DNA of 64,000 nt from Siphonodentalium dalli (GCA_032622095.1 CP136066.1:56076609-56140608); one strand, 5' to 3'; positions 22,975 through 35,951 are shown, counted from the stretch's first letter. The notes: a model not told the origin generated them from the sequence alone. A program made the numbers and translations.

Positions 22975-23235
22975 GCTGCCAGTGGGCTCCTCGACAGATA
23001 ACCCGGAGTACCCGAAAAGGTACTCTGCAGTTCCTGCCCATACATTCTGGAGTACCTGGCTATATACTGCAGGGTACCTGGACAGGTTATCCACATAGTA
23101 CTTGGGTAGTTGGTACACCAGAATACCGGACAGGTACTCCAGAGTACCAGGACATATACACATAGTACCTGGATCATGGATATTTGGTGCCCCAGCTCCA
23201 GAGTACCAACATTTTGGTACTCCACACGGTACAAG
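22975..23235. repeat. palindromic-unit minisatellite 3 (GGTACTCCAGAGTACC)
   Basis: About ten units with GGTACT or AGTACC boxes in alternating orientation and variable spacing. Overlapping short ORFs on the minus strand come from this repeat. Confidence 0.75.
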
Positions 23236-24252
23236 TATAGTGCCTACGTATGTACGCCAGTGAACATGGGGGTCTAAGAGTGTAGCAGAAGAGTCTACAA
23301 ATAGAGATACCATGGCTTGCCAACCGGAAGCTGACAGAACCTAATGATAGGCAGAGCACCTTCTGTAAAGGCAGTTTATAACGGTTTTAAAACAGAAGAA
23401 ATAGAGGAAACCCAAAAGATCACGTACACATGTTGTGTTAGATTTAGATTTCAAAATGGTGGTGGATTGGTGGTACAATATCTTTAAAAAAACATTCCCG
23501 TGTGGCATCTTCAATACATTGTTCTGACCAATCACAGGGGCGCGACTGTAAACAATAGATTATTGTTGTGTATTAGCAATCACGTACAATCGACTGTGTC
23601 TAAACAACATTTATAAACTACAATTATATTTAATGGTCTAATATCGGGAAAATTAGTTATTTCTGTAAATTCGAGTTGTTAGTCAAAACATGGTCACCCT
23701 TTGATAAATAAATGTATTCTCCCCATGTGATAGCAGCGTAACACTTTGAAATGGTATATTTGAAGTGGTATTCGAGAAATATGAGTAGACGACAAACATA
23801 TGGAAATAATACAAGTGCAGAAGGAAAACTACATGTATTTACTGGTGGGACATGTTCAGATTATTACATGTATCTAAATATTTCCCGCGGGAACTATTCG
23901 TTAATGAGTATTTATTAAGGGAATGGGTAATTATATCTATAATTAGTGGATCCCTGCATTCCTTCTGTGCGTAGTGATCAAGAACGTTACTTTTGGAATT
24001 GCACAGGGTATCCAAATTGACGTTTCCAACGACACACCCATTTAATAAACTCCAAATATATTCTGACTGCCATTTGATTGTAATTTCACACAATTTTGGT
24101 ACCAGTGCTACCGATGTCAAACTTTTTCAACCAGACACATGTTTCCAAAATAATATTTATTTCAGTACACGATATGACCAGAAGTAAGTTATTATAAGAC
24201 TTTATGTCTAAAAACGACATTAAATAATGTTTGGAAAACAAATTATCAGAAC
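23236..24252. other. unannotated AT-rich DNA
   Basis: No supported gene or repeat. Confidence 0.4.
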
Positions 24253-24384
24253 GACGTCAACCTACATTGTATATTGGTTGTAATGATATTATTCATGACG
24301 TCAGCCTACATTGTATATTGGTTGTAATGATATTATTATGATGTCAGCCTACATTGTATATTGGTTGTAATGATATTATTCATG
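24253..24384. repeat. three-copy 43-44 bp tandem repeat
   Basis: Copies start at 24253, 24297 and 24340, each GACGTCARCCTACATTGTAT followed by ATTGGTTGTAATGATATTAT. They are nearly identical. Confidence 0.9.
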
Positions 24385-24404
24385 CCAAAATTGCTTACTT
24401 GCAG

Positions 24405-24473
24405 GAGAGACCCTGCTGATACCATGTCCAAGCGGCCAGTCGTCAGAGTCCGGATTCCAGCCAGGCTGCCAAG
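24405..24473 (+). CDS. possible 69-bp exon, Cys-containing module
   Basis: A pyrimidine-poor but usable acceptor (TTGCTTACTTGCAG) and a donor (AAG|GTGTGG) delimit 69 bp. In phase 1 it reads ETLLIPCPSGQSSESGFQPG then CQ with no stop. Both ends are phase 1, like the Thr-rich exons downstream, so splicing to them would keep frame. The Cys-Pro-Ser-Gly pattern recalls extracellular Cys modules of adhesion receptors, but this is weak. It may be chance. Confidence 0.25.
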
Positions 24474-25221
24474 GTGTGGTATTCACCCCTATATAAGTGG
24501 TCCTGCTAATTTTCTGGTGCATGATGCTAGCGGGAAAACTGATACTGTTAAATACATGTACCATTGTTTATAAAGTTTTCATTTTTGCAGCCTTTGGATA
24601 ATCTGAACGACGACTGGATAATAATCAGGATGTCTATAACTATCGATGTTCAGAAAAATATTGTAACAATGGTTAATATTTTATACATACAACGGGGGTG
24701 GGGGGTGGGGGAATTTTCTTCACTTACGAATTTGGTGTGTTTCGAGGGACCTAATTGTGCAGGTTAAAATTCAAAGTTGGACACCACCGCTGGGGACACA
24801 CCAGCTACGTCATTTGAGTCAAAGAAGTACCATGGAATGTTATCAACTTCCGCACATGAGTGAACTGATCGCTCTTTATATTCACAATGTATAACAATAC
24901 ATGTTTCAATTATATGGGTGCTCATAATTCATTCAGAGCGTGTTATATCAGAAATGTCCAACAGTTGGAACGAGGCAGTAATTAGAAAAATGCAGCTCAA
25001 GGGCATGGTGGAAATGGGAGTTTCCGTCGGGGGGGGGGGGGGGGTGCAGTATTAAATTATAATATTGGAGTATGTCTTGTTTACGGGGGTGTTGTTATTT
25101 CACAGTAAACACCCCAATGGAGACCTTGTAGCCACGTCCTGTATACAGGTTTGAGCGTAAACTGGGTTAGGGCGTCAAATTGAAGTCTCCCATTAATTGA
25201 CAGTTGTTTTGTCTTTATTAA

Positions 25222-25613
25222 CCCTTTACCCAACAAACCGGCCAAAACCGCCCAAATAAAGCTTCAACAGCCTAAAATATCTTCGGTCTGTCTCAATATA
25301 ACCATACAAATATGGATATCATTGGAACCGGCTCCTTGACCACATTGTGATAGTTACAGTTATGCCCTGTGCCAATGCATTCTCTTATATATGCGAGTCG
25401 ACCATAGGTCGCCTCGCATATATAAGAGAATGCATTGGCCTAAAACAATTATTGTTTTAACACTTTTTACCATTTGTTCTTACATTCTTTAACAATTTTA
25501 TAATTTTTAATGTGTTAAGCCAATGTATTCTCTTATATATGCGAGGCGACCTATGGTCGACTCGCATATATAAGAGAATGCATTGGCACAGGGCCGTTCT
25601 GTTGGGTAAAGGG
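25222..25613. mobile_element. piggyBac-like MITE of nested palindromes
   Basis: Flanked by TTAA (25218-25221 and 25614-25617). The terminal inverted repeat CCCTTTACCCAACA is perfect over 14 bp and similar for about 10 more. TTAA targeting with CCC ends is the hallmark of piggyBac. The 392-bp interior has no transposase but holds two 69-bp palindromes (25371-25439, 25519-25587), which are themselves reverse complements of each other. Confidence 0.85.
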
Positions 25614-25724
25614 TTAAGGAGATTGTCATTTGGTTCCTTCCGGACGACAAGCATTACCGCTCAATGGGACACATCTCCCTGTCTAAATCCCTATCAATGA
25701 ATGTGCTGCATTGGGGCATTGGTT

Positions 25725-26395
25725 CCATATTTGATCCCATCTAGAAGGCGGCCATTTTTGATCGGGGTAGGGTGTAGTGTGAATAGTTAGAGTACCTTGG
25801 GGCCAATCTAAAACACCCTTCGTTTTTAGCTAAATCGGTAAATGACCGAGAAATGGGCACGGCGCCTTATTTGAACCCATCTGGACGCCTGCCATTTTGG
25901 ACTGGGTGGGTGTGTAATGTAAGACTGCAGATGTGAGAGACGTGAGTATGGTTAATATCAAAGGTCGTTTCCCATTCTCCGAAATTCCAAATAGTCTATA
26001 CATTTCTCTCCGTGGGAAAACGACCTGGAGTGAACAGATTTCGGATCAATTCATCACGGGCCGTTGGGCCTACAAAGCGTGTCTATGTAAACCTGTTTGG
26101 ACATACGCCGTACACGTGGTCCAATCGAAATGCGACTCTGGTTGGAGCAAGGGTGTTTGGCCAATGTCTGTTACCTGTAGTTGCCTGTTGTGTATGATTA
26201 GTAATTGGTCACGGAAAATATACTTTATTAACATCTCACCTTGTCGCCAAAGAACGTGTTTGATAGTGTCATAGTATGCTGAATATTTAAAGTGTCTTAG
26301 TGGCCACCCTACACCACCCTGCGCTTGACCTAAATCGGTAAAGGGGGCCGAGAAATGACATGGGTGCCCTATTTGAACTCATCCAGACTCCAAAT
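25725..26395. repeat. interspersed repeat pieces (CTAAATCGGTAAA...GAGAAATG)
   Basis: Blocks at about 25725-25770, 25800-25900 and 26290-26395 share AAATCGGTAAA, GAGAAATG, TTTGAAC-C-ATC and GCCATTTT motifs. They appear to be copies of one dispersed repeat; the last abuts the LINE fragment. Confidence 0.55.
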
Positions 26396-27470
26396 TCTAA
26401 TGACAAGGGACGGATTCTTGATTCTTTAAATTTCTCGTATTTCAACAGAAACTGAATATCATCGGCAATGTCTTCAGAAGTACATACCATGCAACTGCAT
26501 TCTTCAATTTCATTATCATGCCATCTACACACTACGACTGGGAGTTTATGGTTGCATGTTCGAAATTTGCATAATGATTTTCCGTCATTTCCATTCGTGC
26601 AATCTAGAAAGTCTTCAAAATGGAAATTGTGTGTGTATACTAGAATTCGATAAACGGTGCTTCCACTAGAATTGTCAATATCGGTCGACCAAGACGAAAT
26701 AATATTACCGATCAAGCAACATCTTACATAATCAGTATATTGGTCTACATTATGTATACATTCAGCTTCCCACCAGTGCGATTGGCCAGATTCTTCTAAT
26801 ATAGCACGAACCTTACCCATCCAGGGAAAACATGACTCATTTTCGTTTGAAACACGTATCTTGTAGGCCAGCTTATAAAGTGATTTACTAAATATTCAAT
26901 CGCCATTGTTCATAATTTGAAACCAAAACTTAATCATACGTACATTGGTCAGTATACTAAGTGGTGGTTGACCACTTTCGCCATACACCATGTAACTAGG
27001 GGCGCTAGGTTTTAATCTGAGGTATGTTTAATGATTTGCTATGAAAGTTTTCAGCAATATCATTGTTTGCGTATCCCCGTACATCACACCCATATAAAGC
27101 AATAGGCGAAACAAGGGTGTCGAATAAATAAAACATACCTGGTTGAGAGACATTTTTCTGGCATTTCTAATTAGCACATACACGGCTTGTGTAGCGTTTT
27201 CGATTAGGGTTACTTTTGCAGCTGAAAAAGAGTGCAAATGTTTAATAACATTTTTGAACTTTCTGAATTTCGTGGTCGCCAAATTTGAAAATATGATTTT
27301 TTGGCACACTTCGTCCAGTTGGCATTATTTTTGTCTTTTCAACATATAATTTTCATTTCTCGCAGTTCTCCTTGAATTGTTAAAATGTTTTTTGGAGTTT
27401 TCTGGGGCCGTCTGGTAAAATCACAGTGTCATCTGCATATATAATTATGTTCAGACATTTAACATCTCAG
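26396..27470 (-). pseudogene. LINE ORF2 C-terminal fragment
   Basis: Starts just upstream of the RT catalytic box IIIYADDTVIL (YADD at 27428-27439). It continues in shifting frames through a CEK.KLYVEKTKIM-like block, RNARKMSLNQVCFIYSTPLF, LLLYMGVMYG (about 27075-27105), and WMGKVRAILEESGQSHWWEAE, which begins upstream of the 26820 Met. It ends in a His/Cys region: LCKFRTCNHKLPVVVCRWHD, CSCMVC and FLLKYEKFKESR (26405-26600). This is the 3' half of a non-LTR RT of the kind with a C-terminal Cys/His motif. Many stops and frameshifts; 5'-truncated. Confidence 0.8.
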
Positions 27471-27689
27471 CAAGTTGGGGCCAGCGACCCCTCTTCCGCA
27501 CGAGCTGAATGAGCTATAAGCTCACGTTCGTCTGAACTTGTTAGAGAGTTCCACGAGAGAGAGCTAGGACAAACACCATTCACGTCCTATATTAAATACA
27601 GAACGTATGTACATAATAAGGATGCAAGAAAGCAGAATAAATAAACGATCGAACATATATATATATATACTACCAGGTGACTCGACTTC

Positions 27690-27885
27690 GTCCGGGCTTT
27701 CACCTTGAATTGACAATTTTGAAGGTCAATGTCAGGTCGGAGTCACTATTTGACCCGTCCAAAACACTCCCCGGACAAAATGACCCGTAGGTATCAAATT
27801 TCGTCGAAATCCGTCCAGCAGTTTTCCCGGCCATAGCTAACAGACAAACAAACAGACAGAAGTCCCAAAATATATATTAGATCAT
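27690..27885 (+). repeat. RTE/SINE-type 3' tail copy 1
   Basis: Contains GTCGAAATCCGTCCAGCAGT, then TTTTCCCGGCCATAGCTAAC, ACAGACAAACAAACAGACAG and a terminal ATATATATTAG. This is the common 3' end shared by RTE-type LINEs and their SINEs. Confidence 0.6.
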
Positions 27886-28089
27886 TTGTGGGTACCCGTT
27901 TCAAGGTGAAGGTCACCTCGGCCGGAAAAACTGACACGATGAAAATCTTCCCCATTCCCAGGAACCCCGAAGTACGAACACTCACACAACACGCTCATGT
28001 CTGTACACAGACACAACACGCTCATGTCTGGACACATACACGCTCTTTATCAACGACACTGCGGATACGAACGCTCTTTAACTATCACG

Positions 28090-28285
28090 CGATTAACCCA
28101 TGAATTCCTATTGCGGTGGCGGGGGGATTGGATAATGAGTGCTCTGACGTTCTCAGAAGCGGTCCGATGACCATTCCCGTGGATTTTTTTTACCCTTAGA
28201 TAGCAAGTTTGGGCTAAATCCGTCCGGCAGTTTTCCCGGCCATAGCTAACAGACAAACAGAAGTCCCAAATATATATTAGATATT
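28090..28285 (+). repeat. RTE/SINE-type 3' tail copy 2
   Basis: Same tail as copy 1 from about 28215 (ATCCGTCCGGCAGTTTTCCC, then ACAGACAAACAGAAGTCCC and ATATATATTAG) with an unrelated upstream part. Confidence 0.6.
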
Positions 28286-28684
28286 CTTCAAAGAAATTGA
28301 AATATCATAAAATATTATATTCACATTTGTTCCACGCACATGTGTACAATATCACCGATCCATACCGTATATGAATTAGTAAGACCATTTGACCATTGGT
28401 ACGGTTAGTAAGACCATTTGAAGAGCACTTATTATAAAGGCTTTTTTGTCTTATTTGTAACAGTGCGTCAAAATGTACACCCGGAATAATATACTTCAAT
28501 GTAATATCATCATCTCAATTCGTACCAGAAGATTTGTGTTACTTGGATGAACAATCGCAGTAAATTTGTACATGGTATCGACTAATATCAACTAATTTTG
28601 ACCAGACCCGTGGTAAATGACCTAAGAAAAGTTCAGATTGTGCTGTCGGAAGATTGTCAACAAACTGAAATGTTGTAACTGGTG

Positions 28685-31380
28685 AGCGGTCAATGAATAC
28701 ATACCATATTTCAACCATGCCAGTAAATGTCATCTGTTAGGCAGTACATTGTTTTCCTCTGCAGATGCGGAGCACACAGTAACTGCAAAGCAATATGGAA
28801 GCATTCTTCCTCTTTGGGATAATGTTTACAAACACGCCATATGAATGAAATAACTGGACTATCTGGTATTATCGTATGTTAAACTATGATATCCAAAATA
28901 ATCAAATATCGCATTATCGAAATATTGAATGTAGTTTGTACGAAAAGATAATTGCCTGTGACAATTTGACAAACTTCCACAACGGTCAAGTAAATAGCGT
29001 GAGAACGAACTGGATAAATCGACACCAGTCTCAGTCTACCATACCCAATGACATGTGTATAATTTATGTTGCCGTTGGCGTAAGCATGGTGCCATTGAAC
29101 AATGGTTTGATTTGTAGTTAGATAACAGACCATCATTATTCCTTTACTACAGTGTCACAAACATCCAGTACAGTGTCAACAACATCTGCTACAACGTGGT
29201 CAACATCCACCAAAGCATCGACAAACTCCACCACAACCTATACTACAACCTCTTCTATGACCTCCAATACAACCTCTACACAGACCAGGACAACAACATC
29301 AAGTACAACGACCACGCCACCAACCACAATAATAACCACAACAACAACACCAATCACAACAACCACGATTACAACCACATCAACAACAACAGGCACGACA
29401 TCAATTGCAACGACCACGATATCAACCACAACTACCACAACGACTACGACAACATCAACATCAACCACAGCGTTTACAACCACATCAACCTCAACAATCT
29501 CGACAACAACCACATCAACTACAACGACCATTACAATGCCGACGACATCCACTACAGTGTTAAAACCATCCACTACAGATTCGACAACCTCTACTATAGT
29601 GTCGGCATTAACGACAACCGAAACAGGTATATGTTCCATATTAACCATCCACATGTTATTGTAGTGTTAGCAGTAAAGGTGCACACATGACGGCTCTTCG
29701 GCGCCGAAGTGTTCAATAATCATTTTCATCCCAACGCGATATAATAATTTATGCCAAAAATATGGTACACACACCTTTATTTTCTCCAATCTGATAGCAC
29801 ATGAAATATGACGATAATGCAATTCACACAATTTTGCAGCAAAAGACTGAGGGTACGTCTGTAGTTGTTCCTTTGGATACCAGGAAGGCTTGCTAATATC
29901 CCACTAATGATACATCTGATATATATAGTATGAAAATTAAAACATATATCCGTCCATTGTTGATTATTTATTACACAATTATGTACATAGCTATACCGTT
30001 TTCAGTACATCCTGGCCTTTTCAATAATTTAGCGTGAATGCTGGAGGTGTGGACTCATCTTGTTGTTTATACTGAGGAAACGTAACTGTAAATCACTGGA
30101 TAATTAAATTAAATTATATGAGGACGATCATTCAATTGTTCTGGCTTTGACAGAGCACGTGCTCAGATGTGGGTTTCTAACGGCATTTGTGTCATATTTC
30201 TCGGAAGTAATCACATTTTTGTTGACCATGTCGTCACATGGCAAGTTTCCGTATCCACTCAAAACACAAGGCGTCATCTATGTAGTAGGTCAATAATTAT
30301 AGTAGGCAGTAAGAGACAATATCCTTTGCAACATGTTTTTGTTGTATGGTCTTGAGCATGAGAGATAGTGTTTGGTTTATGCTTAAATTGTATTGATCAA
30401 CAAGCTATAACTTCATGTTGCAAACCACCACAGACTTTCAAAATTGTGCTAATCGGCATGCTAATGTATTTCAATATTGCCTATCTATACTCTAAGAGGT
30501 CATCGGTAGTTCGACAGGGGGCAGATGAGTATAGAATTTCATGTGTCTCAATATTTATTCGGAAATTCTTTTGTAGATCCTGTTGTATATTGTCCACTCG
30601 ATTTATGGAAGAACATACTAATATGACCATCGGCGATGGCGGGGCAGAATACCAGAATACTAACGAAAAATGCCTACCAGACCATTCAGATGTTTAGCTA
30701 AGAAAATTTGAAGTTTGGAAGCATGAATGTTTTTCAATCATATATATATTTAGCATATTTCATGTTTATTAATTACCCCATACATTTTTGGAAATTAAAT
30801 AAACTCTGTTTAGTTACGATCGGTAGGAAACAAAAATAAATGGCAGCTGGTACCGCTACAGTCCATGTCACTGAAATGTCTGCATGATATGGAAAACGGA
30901 TAAATAGAGTTTAGGCCGAATACCCGAATTATCTCATGAGTGGCTGCAAGGAAATGCAGAATTCACTCAAGCGGCTGAACGTGGCGAGTAGAAATTCTGT
31001 ATTTGCTTGTACCCACGTGTGTTCAACCAAAATCCGTAGGTATTCTTGTTATTATATGCGTTACGTTCTAAAATTCCATAAACACTACTAATTGTGTTAT
31101 ACAGTTCACGGCAAACTTCGAAATTTCCTGTCAGAAGGGGCAATGGTTACATCTGCTATCATCCGGAATGATCTGCGAGAGGGAAGGACTAATATCCATT
31201 TTGTGATTTTCAAAATATCACGATTTTATATAGAAATATACCCATATGCTCTCAGTTAATTAACGGCCAACACGCAATGACTTCATACCTTTCTGAGTGT
31301 TCCTGGTAAGACCATTATCAGGAGACACAAATATGGTAAACGTTCCTTAGTTACATGTATATGAGCTGCGGATATACATT
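28685..31380 (+). repeat. 2.7-kb tandem duplication, unit 1
   Basis: Begins AGCGGTCAATGAATACATAC and ends GCGGATATACATTA directly at the start of unit 2. It is nearly identical to unit 2 wherever both align. It includes the Thr-rich exon at 29153-29626 and about 480 bp (30808-31288) that unit 2 lacks. Confidence 0.9.
29153..29626 (+). CDS. Thr-rich mucin-like exon, copy 1
   Basis: Acceptor TTATTCCTTTACTACAG ends at 29152 and donor GTATAT starts at 29627. The 474-bp exon is phase 1 at both ends and open throughout: about 157 codons of mostly Thr and Ser with scattered Pro/Ile/Val, running to LTTTET. Such stretches are heavily O-glycosylated stalks of secreted or membrane proteins; symmetric 1-1 exons are typical of shuffled extracellular modules. 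Asn/His- and Val-rich readings in the other frames are artefacts of the ACA/ACC repeat. Start and end of the protein lie in other exons, so the gene is not identified. Confidence 0.5.
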
Positions 31381-33598
31381 AAGCGGTCAATGAATACATA
31401 CCAGAATTCAACCATGCCAGTAAATGTCATCTGTTAGGCAGCACATTGTTTTCCTCTGCAGATGCGGAGCACACAGTAACTGCAAAGCAATATGGAAGCA
31501 TTCTTCCTCTTTGGGATAATGTTTACAAACACGCCATATGAATGAAATAACTGGACTATCTGGTATTATCGTATGTTAAACTATGATATCCAAAATAATC
31601 AAATATCGCATTATCGAAATATTGAATGTAGTTTGTACGAAAAGATAATTGCCTGTGACAATTTGACAAACTTCCGCAACGGTCAAGTAAATAGCGTGAG
31701 AACGAACTGGATAAATCGACACCAGTTCTCAGTCTACCATACCCAATGAAATGTGTATAATTTATGTTGCCGTTGGCGTAAGCATGGTGCCATTGAACAA
31801 TGGTTTGATTTGTAGTTAGATAACAGACCATCATTATTCCTTTACTACAGTGTCACAAACATCCAGTACAGTCTCGACAACATCTGCTACAACGTGGTCA
31901 ACATCCACCAAAGCATCGACAAACTCCACCACAACCTATACTACAACCTCTTCTATGACCTCCAATACAACCTCTACACAGACCAGGACAACAACATCAA
32001 GTACAACGACCACGCCACCAACCACAATAATAACCACAACAACAACATCAATCACAACAACCACGATTACAACCACATCAACAACAACAGGCACGACACC
32101 AATTGCAACAACCACGATATCAACCACAACTACCACAACGACTACGACAACATCAACATCAACCACAACGTTTACAACCACATCAACCTCAACAATCTCG
32201 ACAACAACCACATCAACTACAACGACCATTACAATGCCGACGACATCCACTACAGTGTTAAAACCATCCACTACAGATTCGACAACCTCTACTATAGTGT
32301 CGGCATTAACGACAACCGAAACAGGTATATGTTCCATATTAACCATCCACATGTTATTGTAGTGTTAGCAGTAAAGGTGCACACATGACGGCTCGTCGGC
32401 GCCGAAGTGGTCAATAATCATTTTCATCCCAACGCGATATAATAATTTATGCCAAAAATATGGTACACACACCTTTATTTTCTCCAATCTGATAGCACAT
32501 GAAATATGACGATAATGCAATTCACACAATTTTGCAGCAAAAGACTGAGGGTACGTCTGTAGTTGTTCCTTTGGATACCAGGAAGGCTTGCTAATATCCC
32601 ACTAATGATACATCTGATATATATAGTATGAAAATTAAAACATATATCCGTCCATTGTTGATTATTTATTACACAATTATGTACATAGCTATACCGTTTT
32701 CAGTTTATCCTGGCCTTTTCAATAATTTAGATTGAATGATGGAGGTGTGGACTCATCTTGTTGTTTATACTGAAGAAACGTAACTGTCAATCACTGGATA
32801 ATTAAATTAAATTATATGAGGACGCTCATTCAATTGTTATGGCTTTGACAGAGCACGTGCTCAGATGTGGGTTTCTAACGGCATTTGTGTCATATTTCTC
32901 GGAAGTAATCACCTTTTTGTTGACCATGTCGTCACATGGCAAGTTTCCGTATCCACTCAAAACACAAGGCATCATCTATGTAGTAGGTCAATAATTATAG
33001 TAGTCAGTAAGAGACAATATCCTTTGCAACATGTTTTTGTTGTATGGTCTTGAGCATGAGATATAGTGTTTTGTTTATGCTTAAATTGTATTGATCAACA
33101 AGCTATAACTTCATGTTGCAAACCACCACAGACTTTCAAAATTGTGCTAATCAGCATGCTAATGTATTTCAATATTGCCTATCTATACTCTAAGAGGTCA
33201 TCGGTAGTTCGAGAGGGGGCAGGTGAGTATAGAATGTCATGTGTCTCAATATTTATTCGGAAATTCTTTTGTAGATCCTGTTGTATATTGTTCACTCGAT
33301 TTATGGAAGAACATACTAATATGACCATCGGCGATGGCGGGGCAGAATACCAGAATACTAACGAAAAATGCCTACCAGACCATTCAGATGTTTAGCTAAG
33401 AAAATTTGAAGTTTGGAAGCATGAATGTTTTTCAATCATATATATATTTAGCATATTTCATGTTTATTAATTACCCCATACATTTTTGGAAATTAAATAA
33501 ACCTTTCTGAGTGTTCCTGGTAAGACCATTATCAGGAGACACACACATATGGTAAACGTTCCTTAGTTACATGTATATGAGCTGCGGATATACATTAC
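31381..33598 (+). repeat. 2.7-kb tandem duplication, unit 2 (internally deleted)
   Basis: Restarts AGCGGTCAATGAATACATAC at 31381 and ends GCGGATATACATTA at 33598. It lacks the counterpart of 30808-31288. It carries the second Thr-rich exon at 31851-32324. Confidence 0.9.
31851..32324 (+). CDS. Thr-rich mucin-like exon, copy 2
   Basis: Same length (474 bp), splice signals and phase 1-1 as the copy at 29153. Only a few residue changes (Pro/Ser, Ser/Pro, Ala/Thr swaps) and no stop or indel. Because both copies are symmetric, both could be spliced into one message in frame, doubling the stalk. Indel-free conservation over a repeat this slippery mildly supports coding use, though the duplication may simply be recent. 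Confidence 0.5.
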
Positions 33599-33751
33599 AT
33601 GTTGAAAGATAATTGTGTTGCCATCCACGATTGTACTTTACCATTCAGAATGTTTATAATCCACTGATTATAAACCGACTGGTACCACCCATTGTCACAT
33701 ACCATGGCCATGTACCTCTTATTATCCTCTCCTGTTGTCAATTTAGGTAGG

Positions 33752-33812
33752 CCCCTCTAATTCATTCCTCCTCTCATTCATTCCTCCTCTCATTCATTCC
33801 CCCTCTCATTCT
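33752..33812. repeat. CTCATTCATTCCTC minisatellite
   Basis: About four units of TCATTCMTTCCYCCTC. Nothing else supported between 33599 and 35390 apart from A/T-rich runs at 34700-34800. Confidence 0.75.
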
Positions 33813-35399
33813 GCGTCATAATTCCAATGGGTATATTCGATTGTAGTATACATATAGACTGCATCTGTTTTCAAAACAGTATAAATGCTACGACATCAAA
33901 TAATATGTTCGGAATTGACATATAATCATTGTGTTCTTCACTTGCAATACCATATTTGTTGTATTACTTTTAAGAGACAAAACTTTATCCCTTTTCACCC
34001 AATCCAATTCCATTTTGTCTTTTATTATCACATACAAATAATGCGTTTACACAGACACAGTGTCGATAATTGTGTATACGTTAAAACTATAGTACCAGTG
34101 AATACTGACATAAGTGTTACAACATTAGTTAAATTTCAACAAAAGAGCCAATGTCTCGCATATACTGGATGTACAACCGAGTTATGTCTGATTTGTGCGC
34201 AATTATTGCCTTTATTAGACAACATTGATAATTGTATATTAAACAAATTGCTGTAGTAAGACTGTATAATCGTGTTATTTGCGCAACAAATAATATGATA
34301 CAACAATGTCATAGAATGTCATCTGATTTATGTCATCCTGAATGGTAACACCTTTGCACTTTTAATTTAGTGTTATTCTCATTCAGATGGCTCCATCAGA
34401 TTATGCAATGTTGACTGGTCAGCACCCAGTTCTGCGGCCTGTGTGAAAAATTCGCTGTCGTATTTGAAAAACCAAGTAAGTTCATTCGGTATAAAAAGCT
34501 CAAAACGGCTATATTCACCAGTTCAGGAATCATCCACGCTCTATCCTTTTTTGTATCAATAATTATTGTACTGGTATTTGTTTTGAGATCTTAGCTATCC
34601 TTAAACTAGCTACAGCGGCGTGACACTTTATGTGTTTTGTGCACATTTTGATCTGTCCAACGTGTAGACACTTTGATTTAGTAAAACCAAACTATTAATT
34701 CAAAAACAAAATTTAATTTTTGAATTTTTTTTAGATTGAATTCCTTGCTCAATTTAAAAAAAAAAGATATAAAAAATTTAAATAAAATTTTGGGTCACCA
34801 CAGAAAATTTGGTTGCAGTCGGTCCAAGGGTCTGGGAGAAAATCAGATGCGATAACTATTTATCCATACCTATGGTAAGTAATCTATCTATTATTGGAAT
34901 GTGTGGTACATTTTGTTAAAAACTAAAATAGAATAAGGACGCATATGCTCACCAACAAGAGCCAAATAGAGCACAAGACATCAACACATGTCACGGACGT
35001 TATAATTTATTGTCAACTCTGTAAACAACAGTTTGATTTGACCTGATCTTCATGGTTTATGCCGAATGCTATATATATATTGTCATATATAAAAATGGAC
35101 ACATTAATTATAATCTGTCAATCCGCGTATACTATAAAATAGTTGGTTATCACAAATTTGTTTCTTGATAACCTAAATTTCGTGCTTACTTTCCAATGCA
35201 AAAATGACAGCAGCATCAAGTGTCGGCGCATGCCTAAAATGTTCGTGAAAATGTTTGATACTGCCCTGCTTATAACCGCACTGCACTCAGTTAAACAAGC
35301 ACCTTGGAGACACCAACAAGACACGTGTTAACATTTGAAAATAAATTAAATTGAAACTAAAATTGAGTGTATATATATTAGAAACACGTGCCGATACTG

Positions 35400-35700
35400 T
35401 GCAGCGCACTGACCATAGCATGATCACTCTCCCTAGCCATTTACCAGCGCACCCTAACCATACCATGATCACTCTCCCCTAGCCATTTACCAGACGTTGA
35501 ATTGATGACACTACTTGACGCGACTTGTTTCGTGTATAAATTGTCAAACTGCTTCTCATGGCCCTCCCTACCTTCAGCTACACACTGATATGGAGACACC
35601 GTTTAGTGCATGTTATCTGTTTCATGTAAAATTATCAACCTGCTTCCCATGGCCCTCCCTACCTTTATCTATCCACTGATATGAAGGTCCAGTTTAGAGT
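35400..35700. repeat. two short local duplications
   Basis: CATGATCACTCTCCC-TAGCCATTTACCAG occurs at about 35418 and 35463. A longer block (TGGCCCTCCCTACCTT...CACTGATATG) occurs at about 35559 and 35649. Both are imperfect tandem copies. Confidence 0.7.
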
Positions 35701-35951
35701 ATGTTCTGTGTGACAGCTTTATCTGTCCTTTTCTTCATAGTTTGTCGTTCGCTTACGTCTATTAAATCACGGCGTAATCAAATGGCCTGATCTGCACCTA
35801 AAACTCTCATCTGCGTGCTGGAACTACCTCTCTGCGTGCTAAATATAGATTTTTATTGTTGATAACGTCACTTTTATAGTGTCACGCAGTTAATTGTTTG
35901 CTTTTATTTTCTTAATTTACGCGCGATAGTTACAGTGGTATTAACGTATTA

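Noticed and set aside
22799..23359. Overlapping minus-strand ORFs around 23 kb
   Set aside because: They read through the GGTACTCC palindromic repeat and have no recognisable product.
29196..29690. Asn/His-rich frame and antisense Val-rich frame over the Thr-rich exon
   Set aside because: Alternative readings of the ACA/ACC repeat; they ignore the well-placed splice sites that fit the Thr frame.
30368..30697. 109-codon ORF kept in the duplicate at 33066-33395 as a possible gene
   Set aside because: The differences I could see between the copies change amino acids rather than being silent, the pattern of neutral DNA; both lie inside a recent duplication.
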